From Strongylocentrotus purpuratus (lineage: Eukaryota; Echinodermata; Echinoidea; Camarodonta; Strongylocentrotidae), in assembly GCF_000002235.5 (NCBI RefSeq), contig NW_022145606.1, forward strand, positions 18,864,254 to 18,928,253: a stretch of 64,000 bases of DNA, in the 5' to 3' direction. Positions within the stretch are counted from its first letter, which is position 1. Each line of letters begins with the position of its first letter. A program made the translations under genes and the position numbers. This document shows positions 47,388-57,372 of this stretch, in pieces. Under the pieces are notes generated by a model. That model had not been told where the DNA came from and did not search any database. It worked only from the letters and a program-made list of their open reading frames with translations.

Positions 47388-50300
47388 ATGGCTCAGCAGA
47401 CTGAGAAAGAGAAAGCTCCAAGCTCTTTAGAGAACCTGACGTGTCCATTATGTCTTGATATCTTCGACGAAGCAACGATCCTGACTTCATGTGGACACAC
47501 CTTCTGTCGGAAATGTCTTAAGAACTATGACCTTTCCCACCAGGATCTTGATCACATGATCTGTCCTCTCTGCAGGAAGATCACCAAGTTGTCTGCGAAC
47601 CGTGTCGGTAATCTCCTCACCAATGTGACTGTCAACAGACTTGTAGATAATCACCACGCCGAGTGTGGAGGGTTGAACGCTGTCCTTGAGATGCGTCCAA
47701 AATGCACTGCTTCCAACTTTCATCAACAATCAGAGGCTGTCTCATTCTGTAGAACGTGTAATAATTACTTGTGCATTAATTGCGACTGCAGTCATGAGCT
47801 AATGACCTCAGTCTTTGAAGGTCATGAGATTGTATCCATACAGGATATCATCAACGGGAAGGTCAACATTGGTCACTTACCTGAGAAGTGCTCCATCCAC
47901 AAACAAGAGAACAAAGATATGTTTTGTGAGGATTGTAAGGTCCATGTCTGTCTCAAGTGCGTGATCGTCGGTCATCAACATCACAACATCAAAAATCAGG
48001 CTGACTTCGAGCAGCAGCTACGTCTTAAGGTAAGTGGGTTCATTTGACACAATCTATGAGGCCTGACACAAGTTAACTCATACGATTCAGATAAGGGAAG
48101 GTGCATAGGCCCTTGAAGTCGGAGGGTGGGGGCAGAGGGGGTTGATGTCTAGAGCTGCATTATTCAAGTGGGGGACAAAATTGAATGAAGGTAAGTGGGT
48201 TCATTTTACCAAAGCTACTTGCGTTTGGCTATAAAGACCTGACAACTTTACTCATACAATTCAGACAAGGGAAGGTACCCCTCGCATGCAAGGACAAGTA
48301 AAGGAAAATTATATAGAATTCCCTGCATCAAAATAAGCTTTCAATTTCTCTGAAAAGTATTTTTCGAGCATTCTAAAATTAAACATTTCTTCACGCGGTC
48401 GCTAAATTCCCTCGAATATTGATTGATCAGGTGTTTATTGTATACTGTTTGTCATAATGTTGGAATAATTATTTTACCCCAATTTATTGAATAATTTTGA
48501 CAATGATTTATTCCTATTAGATCTAGATAATAGTATACATGCTCAGATTTTATTTAATGACAATCGGGGAGTGTTTGTTTTGCGTGACTGCTAAAGCTTG
48601 TGTGTGCTACTATGGTAATCAACTTGGGGTCCTACGTCCTTAAGTCATAACTGACAGCAATAAAGTTTAAATAATTAATTGCATTTTCCCCCAGTCCCCA
48701 ACGGAAAAAATTCCTCTGTAGGGCCATGCATTATGGTTCAAGGCATGCCCACATAGAAGATTTTTTTCTGTTGGGGTCGTGGGGGTCGTGGGGACTGGGG
48801 GAAAATGCAATTAATTATTTAAACTTTATTGCATTTTCTTTGTTTTTTTGTTTTGTGGGGGCGTCGAAATACCCTAGCGCCCGCTGCGTACAGTCATGAT
48901 TCATTGGCTAAGCAATGGCCTCGTTACTGTGAGCCCCCAGGATCAAAACCGTGTCGATGTGCTATATTAGTGCCCTTTTATGAGGTATTAATCCCCATTA
49001 CTGTCAGTTATGACTTAAGGACGAAGGTCCCCTAGTTGATTAGCATAGTAGCACACACATGCTCAATAGCAGTCACGCAAAACAAACACTCCCCAATTGT
49101 CATTAAATAAAATCTGAGCATGTATACTATTATCTAGATCTATTAGGAATAAATCATTGTCAAAATCATTCAATAAATAGGGTTAAACAAAATATTCCAC
49201 CATTATGACCAACAGTGTATGGAATTATAAACCCTGTCTACAATGTATAGGCCTACTAGGCACCGCAACCAAATGAGAAGATTCTCCCATCCGTCAAACT
49301 GACGGCCGGCCGGGGTTGTGGCAGAAATAGGCCCCCTCCCCTGGCAAGGATTGAAAAGTCAACGTGTCTCAGTTTGGCATGAAAACGACAAAATCATTCA
49401 ACTTTAAGGTACCAATGGCACAAGAAGATAGAAGGGGGTGGGGCGGAGGGGACAAGAGGGGGGGGGGGGTGGCCTCGCAAGGAATTACAAAATATATGTA
49501 ACAAAATATGAATTTTAAATATGCTTCAATTGCAAATCTTTGAGCAATGCAATGTCTTTATTTTTTTTCTTTTGTTACACGAAAACCATTTAGATAAAAG
49601 TAATAATGTTAATAAAAAAAATCATCATCGTCGTCATCATCATCATCACCATACTTGGAAGTAGAAGTAGAAGTAGTAGTACCATTATTCTTCTTATTAT
49701 CTATTACATGTATATTGCTTTTGTTATCATTATTACCATGATGATGATTATAATCATTATTATCATAAAACTATCTCCGTTCTTTTTATCTGTTTTTACT
49801 GCTTTCATACAAATGGACTAATTACTAGGGCTGGATTCTCTTTTAAGGTTTCAGAAAAACAAAAATGAATTCAATTCCTCTGTCCTCGTATAATTATGTG
49901 TGTGGGGGGAGGGGGTATTACTTTTGTGAAAATTCAGGCGCTTGCAACACCTGTATTTCATGTTCAAATCAACTCCATGTTAATAGCATACATCTCATGC
50001 CAGAAAAAGTTATTTTCATTTCTCTATCATTTGTTCTGTTTAGGTGAACGACCTTGTCCAGCGATGTGCCGCTAAGAAGATAGAACTTGAGAAGAACATT
50101 CAAAATGTCGAAGTACAACGTCATGAAGTATACACTGCCGTGCAGAAACTACTGGAAGATGTCAGTCAAGCTTACAGCATCAAGGTCAAACGACTCGAAG
50201 AAAATCATCAAAATCTCATCGAGGAAATCAATGCCGTAAAGCGGAGATTCGATGACGACCTCAGCGTCTTGAAATTCAACAATCGACACAGGATCAAGAG

Positions 50301-51300
50301 TATTTGTAGTTCAATAACACTAGTATCTAATGACAGACTGGGTCGTCTTGAGACAGACAGTCTGTCTGCTCATACCTTGCTCTGTGAGGAGCTGGATGCT
50401 ATGCTGAAGGAGGCTACTGATCACACTTCTGCGGCAGCCATTACAAAGAAAGCACAGGAGAAGAGATTCAAGCCTGCAGATAATACCCGTCTTGACCTCG
50501 GGAGCATCTCGGATCCGAATTTGCAAGTCATTCAGTGTGTAGGTCTACGGAGAGTGATGTCTGGAATGACCCAGTACTCTGATGACAGTGTAGCTATCGG
50601 ATATGGGGACACGCGTGGTATAGATATTTTTGATTCAGCTGGTAAACAGGAGCAGTATGCAAACATACCAAGTAACATGAAGTGTTGTGGTCTTGTGTTT
50701 CAACAAGACAGGTCGATATGCATATCGACGGGTAGCAAAGAAGCACACATATATTCTCCCAATGGATCCAGGAAATCAACCATCCACGTGAAAGGCAGTA
50801 TCTATTCTCTCAAACTAAACAGAAGTCCATCAGATGAAATCCTCATTGCTAACAATGAGAAGCAAGTCTATATCTATGACCCGACTGGATCCACTCTCAA
50901 ACACACTGTTCAAACAAAGCACAACATTACGAGGCAGGTATCTGCCACCAGGTCGGCTTTGCTCGTTTCGAGTTCATGTATTTACACCAACCCAAGCGTA
51001 GTGACGGTCTATGACAGGGATGGGAATGCTGGTCAGTCTCTACGAGCTCCAAGCGGTGTATACCTGTATGCTGCCGTAACTGAGCAGGACAGAGTGTATG
51101 TAGCGAGTGTTGATAATGAGAAGGGTAGCGTGGTGATCAGGCTCTATGACCTTGATGGTCTGAACCTGAAGGAGAGAGTTGAGTTCAATGTACTTAATCT
51201 GATGCTTGATTGGGACTGGTGTTACTTGGTTTCCCTCTCTCCTGACATGCTCGCGTTTGCTTGTGACAAGAAGTTGTATTTTATCAAAGTATCACTGTGA
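47388..51300 (+). CDS. TRIM-4: RING/B-box/coiled-coil/propeller TRIM-like protein
   Basis: Coding exons are 47388-48029 and 50044-51300, joined by a phase-0 intron, giving 632 residues. RING and B-box 2 ligands are intact. After the RING this copy has VGNLLTN, shared only with TRIM-5, while its B-box 1 region (CSHELMTSV) matches TRIM-1. The coiled coil is present with local changes (FNNRHR instead of SKDRQR). About six propeller-like repeats follow, ending KVSL as in TRIM-1. Several loop segments differ from the other copies (GDTRGIDIFD, SKEAHIY, LMLDWDWCYL). It is an intact gene with the longest upstream region in the array because of insertions. Confidence 0.85.
48030..50043 (+). other. Intron of TRIM-4
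   Basis: This 2014-base intron has donor GTAAGT and acceptor CTGTTTAG. It contains a hairpin-rich TA-target element (48443-49217). The rest matches the TRIM-2 intron, including an ATT/ATC microsatellite (49619-49765) and G runs (49456-49470, 49902-49914). A stretch near 48190-48260 repeats the sequence just after the donor. Confidence 0.75.
48443..49217. mobile_element. Palindromic TA-target element in the TRIM-4 intron
   Basis: The outer arms, about 48443-48650 and 49000-49217, are inverted copies of each other and start TACTGTTTGTCATAATG and CACTGTTGGTCATAATG. TA lies on both sides. In the central loop a second palindrome (about 48655-48830) carries arms with AATTAATTGCATTTTCCCCC. The TRIM-2 intron near 25650 lacks the element. 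TA duplication fits the Tc1/mariner group, but no transposase is present. The frame at 48829-49035 is part of the loop, not a gene. Confidence 0.65.
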
Positions 51301-52060
51301 TCCATCTCACACTCTTTATTACCATTATTGGTGTTGTGTATAATACCTCGATCTCTTCTCCAGCTCGACTATAAAATGGGCCTGTAATGTGTCATATTCT
51401 ATTGTTTATTATAAGATAACTAAACGAATGAGAAGATGTGCATTCTCACGATATATTTTAATTGCCTGAAAACCGTTGTTATTATACAATATAATTATAA
51501 CTTTCCTATCCCGAAATGATATGTAAATATTGTACGTAAAATATATGCATGTCGACTTCTTGTGTAATCGTATTTCTTAGATATTTACTTAAAGCCGGTG
51601 ATATAGTATCATTATGTACCACTTGAAAATTGGTAATAAAATTATAAAGATTAACTTCTTTTTAGTGTTATTTCCCTTACGTTGTTGTTATGAAATATAT
51701 ATGTTTTAATGTTTGTGTTTAGATTTCTTGACTTATTATGATTATTTTGCATCGTTTTGGGCTAACATGGGTCATTCTGTAAAGTTATTGGTATTATTAT
51801 TTTGTTTTAATTTTTATGATATAATATTACTCTTCGTATGGATGTTTTATTGAACTTGCCTATATAATAGGCCTGTACATCAAATTACATTTTTTTAAAT
51901 CATGGGAGGACCATATGGTGCGACAAATTCCTTCGTTTTGACTTTTCGCCCTGTTTGAAAAAGCCATTAGATTGAAAGATATGGGAACTGATAATAAGAA
52001 AGATTAGTTTGCCGTGATGTAGAGATGAAGGATGTTTTAAATCCACCCATGACAATTCAT
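51301..52060 (+). repeat. Downstream region of TRIM-4
   Basis: This matches the first part of the TRIM-1 downstream region (18532-19080), then a diverged form of the TRIM-2/3/5 downstream region (GGGAGGACC motif near 51904). It probably includes the 3' untranslated region. No gene is seen. Confidence 0.6.
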
Positions 52061-52109
52061 ATTCGATTCAATTCGTTTTAATAAACCATTTAAAATTTAA
52101 AAAAACAGT

Positions 52110-52372
52110 ATACAAATCATGGGTGTAATTACGCATATATTTTAAACGTACATTCACCAATAGATGCTGTATATTTTGGGGAAATATACTACAAAGAAAT
52201 ATTGACTGGTCTTCCGTGTTCAAATGGAACTTAACGTATAGCAGATGACAGATACTGCCCATAATGCCACGCCATAGAGCACAAAGAGCATGTTTTTATT
52301 GAATGTGAACAGAACAAAAATTCTTTTGATTATATCAAACTTGTTGTGAAGTACGCTTTTAATATTGATTAA
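52110..52372 (+). mobile_element. 3' remnant of a LINE (RT zinc-binding region)
   Basis: On the + strand the frames give WGNILQRNIDWSSVFKWNL and, one frame shifted, CHAIEHKEHVFIECEQNK ending at a TAA near 52370. This matches the pattern at the end of many LINE ORFs: a tryptophan-rich stretch, then a C-x2-C-H-E-H-x4-C zinc-binding motif. A sister copy lies at 62060-62303. Both are decayed. Confidence 0.45.
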
Positions 52373-53499
52373 TGTTGATTTTTGCATGGATATCTATTTT
52401 TTACTTAAAATTAGTATTGACAGAGAGATAGACAATGTAACAACTATCTCATTCTGGTGTACATGTATATACAAAATATTAGTCTTCCGGAATAAGTATG
52501 GTTTCAACGAAAGCCGTTTCAAACTAAAATACGTATATATTTGAAAGAGAAAAGAAAAAAATACTTGTTGTGTTGTAAAATCAAGAGCTAAAAAAAGCCA
52601 GACCAAGAGTTTTCAGGGAAACTGTTAAAAGCACTTTAAATGAAAAGAAGCAAAATATTGTACAGTTGAGAAAATATGTGATTTCTGTTGATAACATTGT
52701 ACGTCAATCATATTTGTTCTCACAACTTTATTTTGATGCTTGAATGTATACACCTCATTTTGAGGCACACACAAACAAACAAAGCTACGCATACTTAGTT
52801 AGTGTTCTTACTAAAATGCTATAATAATTATGGTCATTTGTTTAGTTGTCCTGTGATGATATAAAAATAAAGCAGAAGTCAAATGAAAAACTTTGGGTTT
52901 CTTGGACGTAGTGATATATCATAATAGTTCGGGGTAGTTGATGTAGTACTGTAGTGCTCTCTATAGATTGGGATAAGATTTGTTTGGGGGCCAAATTTCG
53001 TTACCGTTATGTGAAAATATTATGTCAGCTATAAACGTTTACTATGAATTGTAAATATAGATTGCTAATACAAATCAAAGAGAACACAAACATCACGAAA
53101 AAGTTGTTTAATTTCATCAAATGTTTTCATTGCGGTTATGTTTAAAATCATCTTATGAAGTATGAATTAATAATAGGTCGAGTTATTGGGGTAGAAAAGG
53201 GATGAGAGGGAAAGAGAAGGAGGGGATACAAGATGATAAAAGATAGAAGTGATACAGAAAGAGAGATAAGAGGGTGAGAAAAGTGATCCAGGGAGAGAGA
53301 GGGGAAATAGAGATAGGGAGCGAGAGAGAGAGAGAGAGAGAGAACGAACATTACGACGTTATACAGGACCGATTATGGTTTATGATACAAATACTTTTAA
53401 AATTGCATAATAATATGAAGTCTATAATTACTTTAAATCAGTCGTGCGGACACACTTAAATGTTGATTCGTGGTCCAGATAATTTTGTTTACCAGTTAA
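52373..53499. repeat. Block E, first copy
   Basis: This is repeated at 62304-63410. Bases 52397-53115 were also copied to 46385-47099. A GA microsatellite lies at 53322-53342. Short frames here (for example 53148-53351 on the minus strand) follow the microsatellite and are not genes. Confidence 0.65.
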
Positions 53500-54110
53500 G
53501 CAAAAAACACGTTTTCTAACAAATTTTAGCAGATTGTACTGCTTTTGCATGTAGAATATTTGGTAATTCATCCAAGAAATCTCTAAGAGTATTCCAATGC
53601 TTAAAGTCTACAGTCAGTGCGTCAATAAAACAGCGAAACTCAGTATCAAACGGTAATTGAGAACAATCCATCAGCCGTTTAAGTAAAATGCATTGCTTTG
53701 TATAACGCAGAAGTCATATGCTAACTATTACGATATGATGATAAGGTTAAAATCTGACACAAATAGATTTTGAAATTCTATTTTCAAAACAATGTTTGTC
53801 GGTGAAGTGAGTATCAAGCAATGCAATCAGAGTATCATTATTGCAAACTTTTCAAAGAAAAACAGAAAAGTTTTAATGAGAGACATATTGTATTGGCTAG
53901 AAGAGAAATTCTTTCACTTTCACCTCACGTAGCATGATAAGAAAATGAAATAGTTTGTCGCAAAAGGGACTGAACACGATCCCACATTTCCATTTGCTCC
54001 AATCACGCGCTTCATTTATTAAACATGTTAAATTAGTAGCAAAGTGCTGCGCGGAGGTCACTTTTTGGAAATGGTCGCAAAAGTTAACGAAGTTTGCTGT
54101 CCAAAAAGAA
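53500..54110 (-). pseudogene. Decayed protein-coding remnant, unrecognised
   Basis: Read on the minus strand from 54110, the first piece is an open stretch of about 70 codons. It contains NFVNFCDHFQKVTS, CLINEARDWSKWKCG and PFCDKLFHFLIMLREVK. Further pieces in shifted frames follow: DTLIALLDTHFTDKHCFENR and, at about 53510-53690, KRLMDCSQLPFDTEFRCF and DFKHWNTLRDFLDELPNI. The order and composition are protein-like, and the last piece is kept at 63782-63990. The family is not recognised; it may be a host gene fragment or an element gene. Confidence 0.45.
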
Positions 54111-56040
54111 ATTCAATGAAACATTGTTCCAAGGCGTTACATATATCCAGGGGCGGCGGAGCACCTGCAAAAGTGTGTGTGTGTGTGTCTGTGTGTGTTG
54201 GGGGGGGGGGGGATGGGCATCAACAAAAAGGGCACCTACAAAGGGAAATCTCTCGAGGCGAAAATATACAATTTTAGTCATTAATATATACCCCTATTGT
54301 GATTACATTATCAGGGATGATTTCAATATTTGTTTTTCTTCATACATCATACAATACATTAGGAAAAGACCAGCTCTGGTCATGCGATCGATCAGAAAAG
54401 GTTGATCATCTAGCATATGAGTAAAGTATTGCTGTGTACTGCAAGGTTCTGGAATCTTTAAAATGATAAGAAATCTGGCCCAGTCTTGGTAAAGTTACAT
54501 GCACTGTACACAGAAAGATATATTGCCCAGGCCTTTATGATTTATCGTACAACGGCATAATAATTATATGCACAATTTATCTCTTTCTCCTAAACAAAGC
54601 TTTTAATCGCCATGAGACAAAATAAACTTGTAGAAAACCAGAACTCATTATGAATGTTTGCTAACTCAACACAAGCTGCTTCTAGTGATTTGACACCTTC
54701 TTTCCTGTATTCATGATACTCTCTACATTTGATTGTTTTGTAACATGCGAATAGAAAAGCGATTGGATTAAGTCCTCCCTCCTCGCATTTAGTTGAAGGG
54801 ATTATACGAAAATCATTTGTATTTTTCTTCCTCATACTTGGCTTCGAAATATGGATTTCCAAACGTTTGAGTAGTCACCGGTGGGTGATTCCCTTACAGG
54901 TCAGTTAGCAAATGATTGAGTCTATTAGTTCTGTTTATGTTGTTGGCATATCAGACCCCCCCCCCCCCACCGTACACCCCTTCATTAGAATGCTGCCATA
55001 CGCCCGTGCTTCCCTATTGACTTTGTACGAAGCCTATATTGTTATTAATGCATTAAATGTGAATGATCGTTAAATGGCATTTTGTCGGTGTTTGATTTAT
55101 TTCAAACTGCTTTTATGCAGAATTCTACCTATCTCATGAATGTCCTGGCCATTGGATGAATGCGCCTCAATATGCATGATAATAATTGTAGAAATAATAA
55201 TAATGACAATGTTAAATTAATAATAATATTAATGATAATGATAATAATAACTACAATAATAATGATGATGGTAATAATCATTATACTAACAATAATGATA
55301 ATGTCATTACTAGTGAAGGAAATGTGTATACAACGCAAGCACTTACAGTGCGCCATCAATCTAGGAAACTATTCTGGGTAAGACAAGTAGCACAACAATT
55401 CAAGAGGAGAAGTACAGTAGGCTAGAGAAAATAATGTACTAGTGTTGAACTAGATTTATGTACTGCATGCTTTTTAAAAGAGGCTCGATGCAGGGAAATG
55501 TGTCGGAGTAGGGTGGGCCCTCTCGAGGATATTTCCAACTAGACAACCATCAAGTCATATCTTCGCAGCGGGTACCGCGTAATGAATCCGAAAGCAATCG
55601 AAATGACTGAAAAGCATCAGTCACAATTGAAAAGCTGATTGATTTTTCGGGAAAATGTTAATGAAGAACCACTTTAATATTTAAAAAAAAAAAGCTTACT
55701 GTGAAGAACAAAAAATAACCCCATTTTGGGGGTGTTTTATTTTGGGTCTACTTCCTTCAATTTCAACAAGTAGTAATCAACATCAAATAAAAAAAAAATA
55801 CTTTGCAGTGACATTGCATCACAAAGGTAACAAACTATTTTACATACTCCGTGGCAAAAAGGAAATAAGCGACGGAAATAAAGGGCAATGACAAAAAAGA
55901 GGGGGGGGGGTAGCTTATGACCCGGGTTCAAATTCAATTCTCTTCAATTTATTAGACCCAGTACTGATGATGCAAATTACTAATAAATATGATGAGCAAC
56001 ATCATCCTCTTTCACTTGATGCAACTCGTTTTTAAAGCAT
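54111..56040. other. Spacer between block E and block D
   Basis: This holds a TG/G run (54175-54212), a part copy of the AGGTAAAGACC MITE family in inverted orientation (about 54360-54500), a C run (54956-54970), an ATT/ATA microsatellite (55178-55310) and a G run (55901-55909). The frame at 54590-54862 on the minus strand has no support. No gene is recognised. Confidence 0.5.
54360..54500 (-). repeat. Partial copy of the AGGTAAAGACC MITE family
   Basis: AAAAGACCAGCTCTGGTCATGC and the following 130 bases are the reverse complement of the right half of the element at 63411-63777, including TCTAGCAT, TGCAAGGTTCTGGAAT and TGGTAAAGTTAC. The rest of the element is missing or too diverged. Confidence 0.6.
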
Positions 56041-57372
56041 CACTTTAAACAAACAGAACTTTTTTATTCCTTGCTCATTTTTTCCAGATTGAGGTGTCAT
56101 ATGAACGAGCAGAAAATGAACTTTCTAGAAATGTGAATTTTTCTTCAAAATTCAGATACCGCCGCCAAATGACTTTTTGGCTTCCTTCCTTCAAATTGCT
56201 TTTAATCACTCATGCGTGAAATATGCATCATATGAGTTGTATCAAATGAAAGAGGAGGATCTAAGCTTTACAAATATGTGTCATTTATTACTTATAATTG
56301 TGATTAAGTTATGATAAAACATCGATAATTCTCGGGTTCGTTTTTTCTGGGTCGCACTGTATAGATAAAAATGATGAATACCACCATTAATGTAATTTCC
56401 TATTGTAGGTTACAAGATGCTTTGCATTCCTATACAAATGAAGATTAGGGTGTGTACGCATGTACATTACATGTACGTACAGAGTGAATGGTTTAGCCAC
56501 TGACCGTTTTCACTTCGAGCTACGTGCATGGCCGCTTTAGTTTTTTAATTTTTATATAATGATATATCTTGTTTGGTTCTACCTGGAATATATTGAAAAT
56601 GATCGAATATATAGATATGGTGGTGTTCTTTGTTGTGTCGGTTTGGTAGGCCATTTCATTCATATGCCCTTTTTGTATTTTTAGGAGATACACTTTTCTC
56701 TGTTAAAGATTACATCTAATTTGTCGATAGGAAGACGTGTTGCTTCTTCCTTATACAGGGTAATTGTTTTCCATCTTGAGATCGTTTCATGATGTCTTAC
56801 TGATCTACTTTCTGCCTGTATCGCGCGCGGTCTCGTGTTCGTAGCTGAAGTTCCGTGCCCCCCAAGGTAATTATAATGTGTCATTGTTATATTTGTATAG
56901 TATAGCAAAGGTCGTAAGATCAATAGGAAAAGATGTATTTCCGTTTGAGTTTGCGAATTAAGAAATAAGTTAAAAGGTGCTAAATATCGGCTGCGCGAGC
57001 ACTCTCTGTGGGAAAACCACTTCTATTCATAGATTTAGGAGGCACAAACTGCATTATATTCACAGACAATCGACTGATAGTTTAGCATCGTTATTAATTG
57101 TATATAATATATACACTTCAATAGAAGCTCAGTATTTTCGATCAAAGTAATTCGCTCCTCTTTCGTCACATATTTGTAATCAACGTGAGAACTTGGTACA
57201 GAATTGCATGCATGCATTCAGGACAAAATCTATCACTGCATACGTCGTGCTTACATGAACTGATTGTTGGCTTCTAGTGTTAGTAGTTATTGCGTTTTTA
57301 GGGACATTGGATATATATAAGCGTAGAATGAACTCGTATTTGTAATAAGCCAGAAACCCGCCATTTGTACCA
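56041..57372. repeat. Block D, most complete copy; upstream region of TRIM-5
   Basis: This copy lacks the LTR element, Helitron, CACTA-like MITE and 0.7-kb segment found in the other two and so serves as the reference for their insertion sites. It ends with the TRIM-5 leader (TTTGTACCAATGG). The antisense frame at 56681-56923 is conserved with 13862-14152 and 45984-46226. Confidence 0.75.

Noticed and set aside
55129-55381. Isoleucine/methionine-rich frames on both strands
   Set aside because: They translate an ATT/ATA microsatellite.
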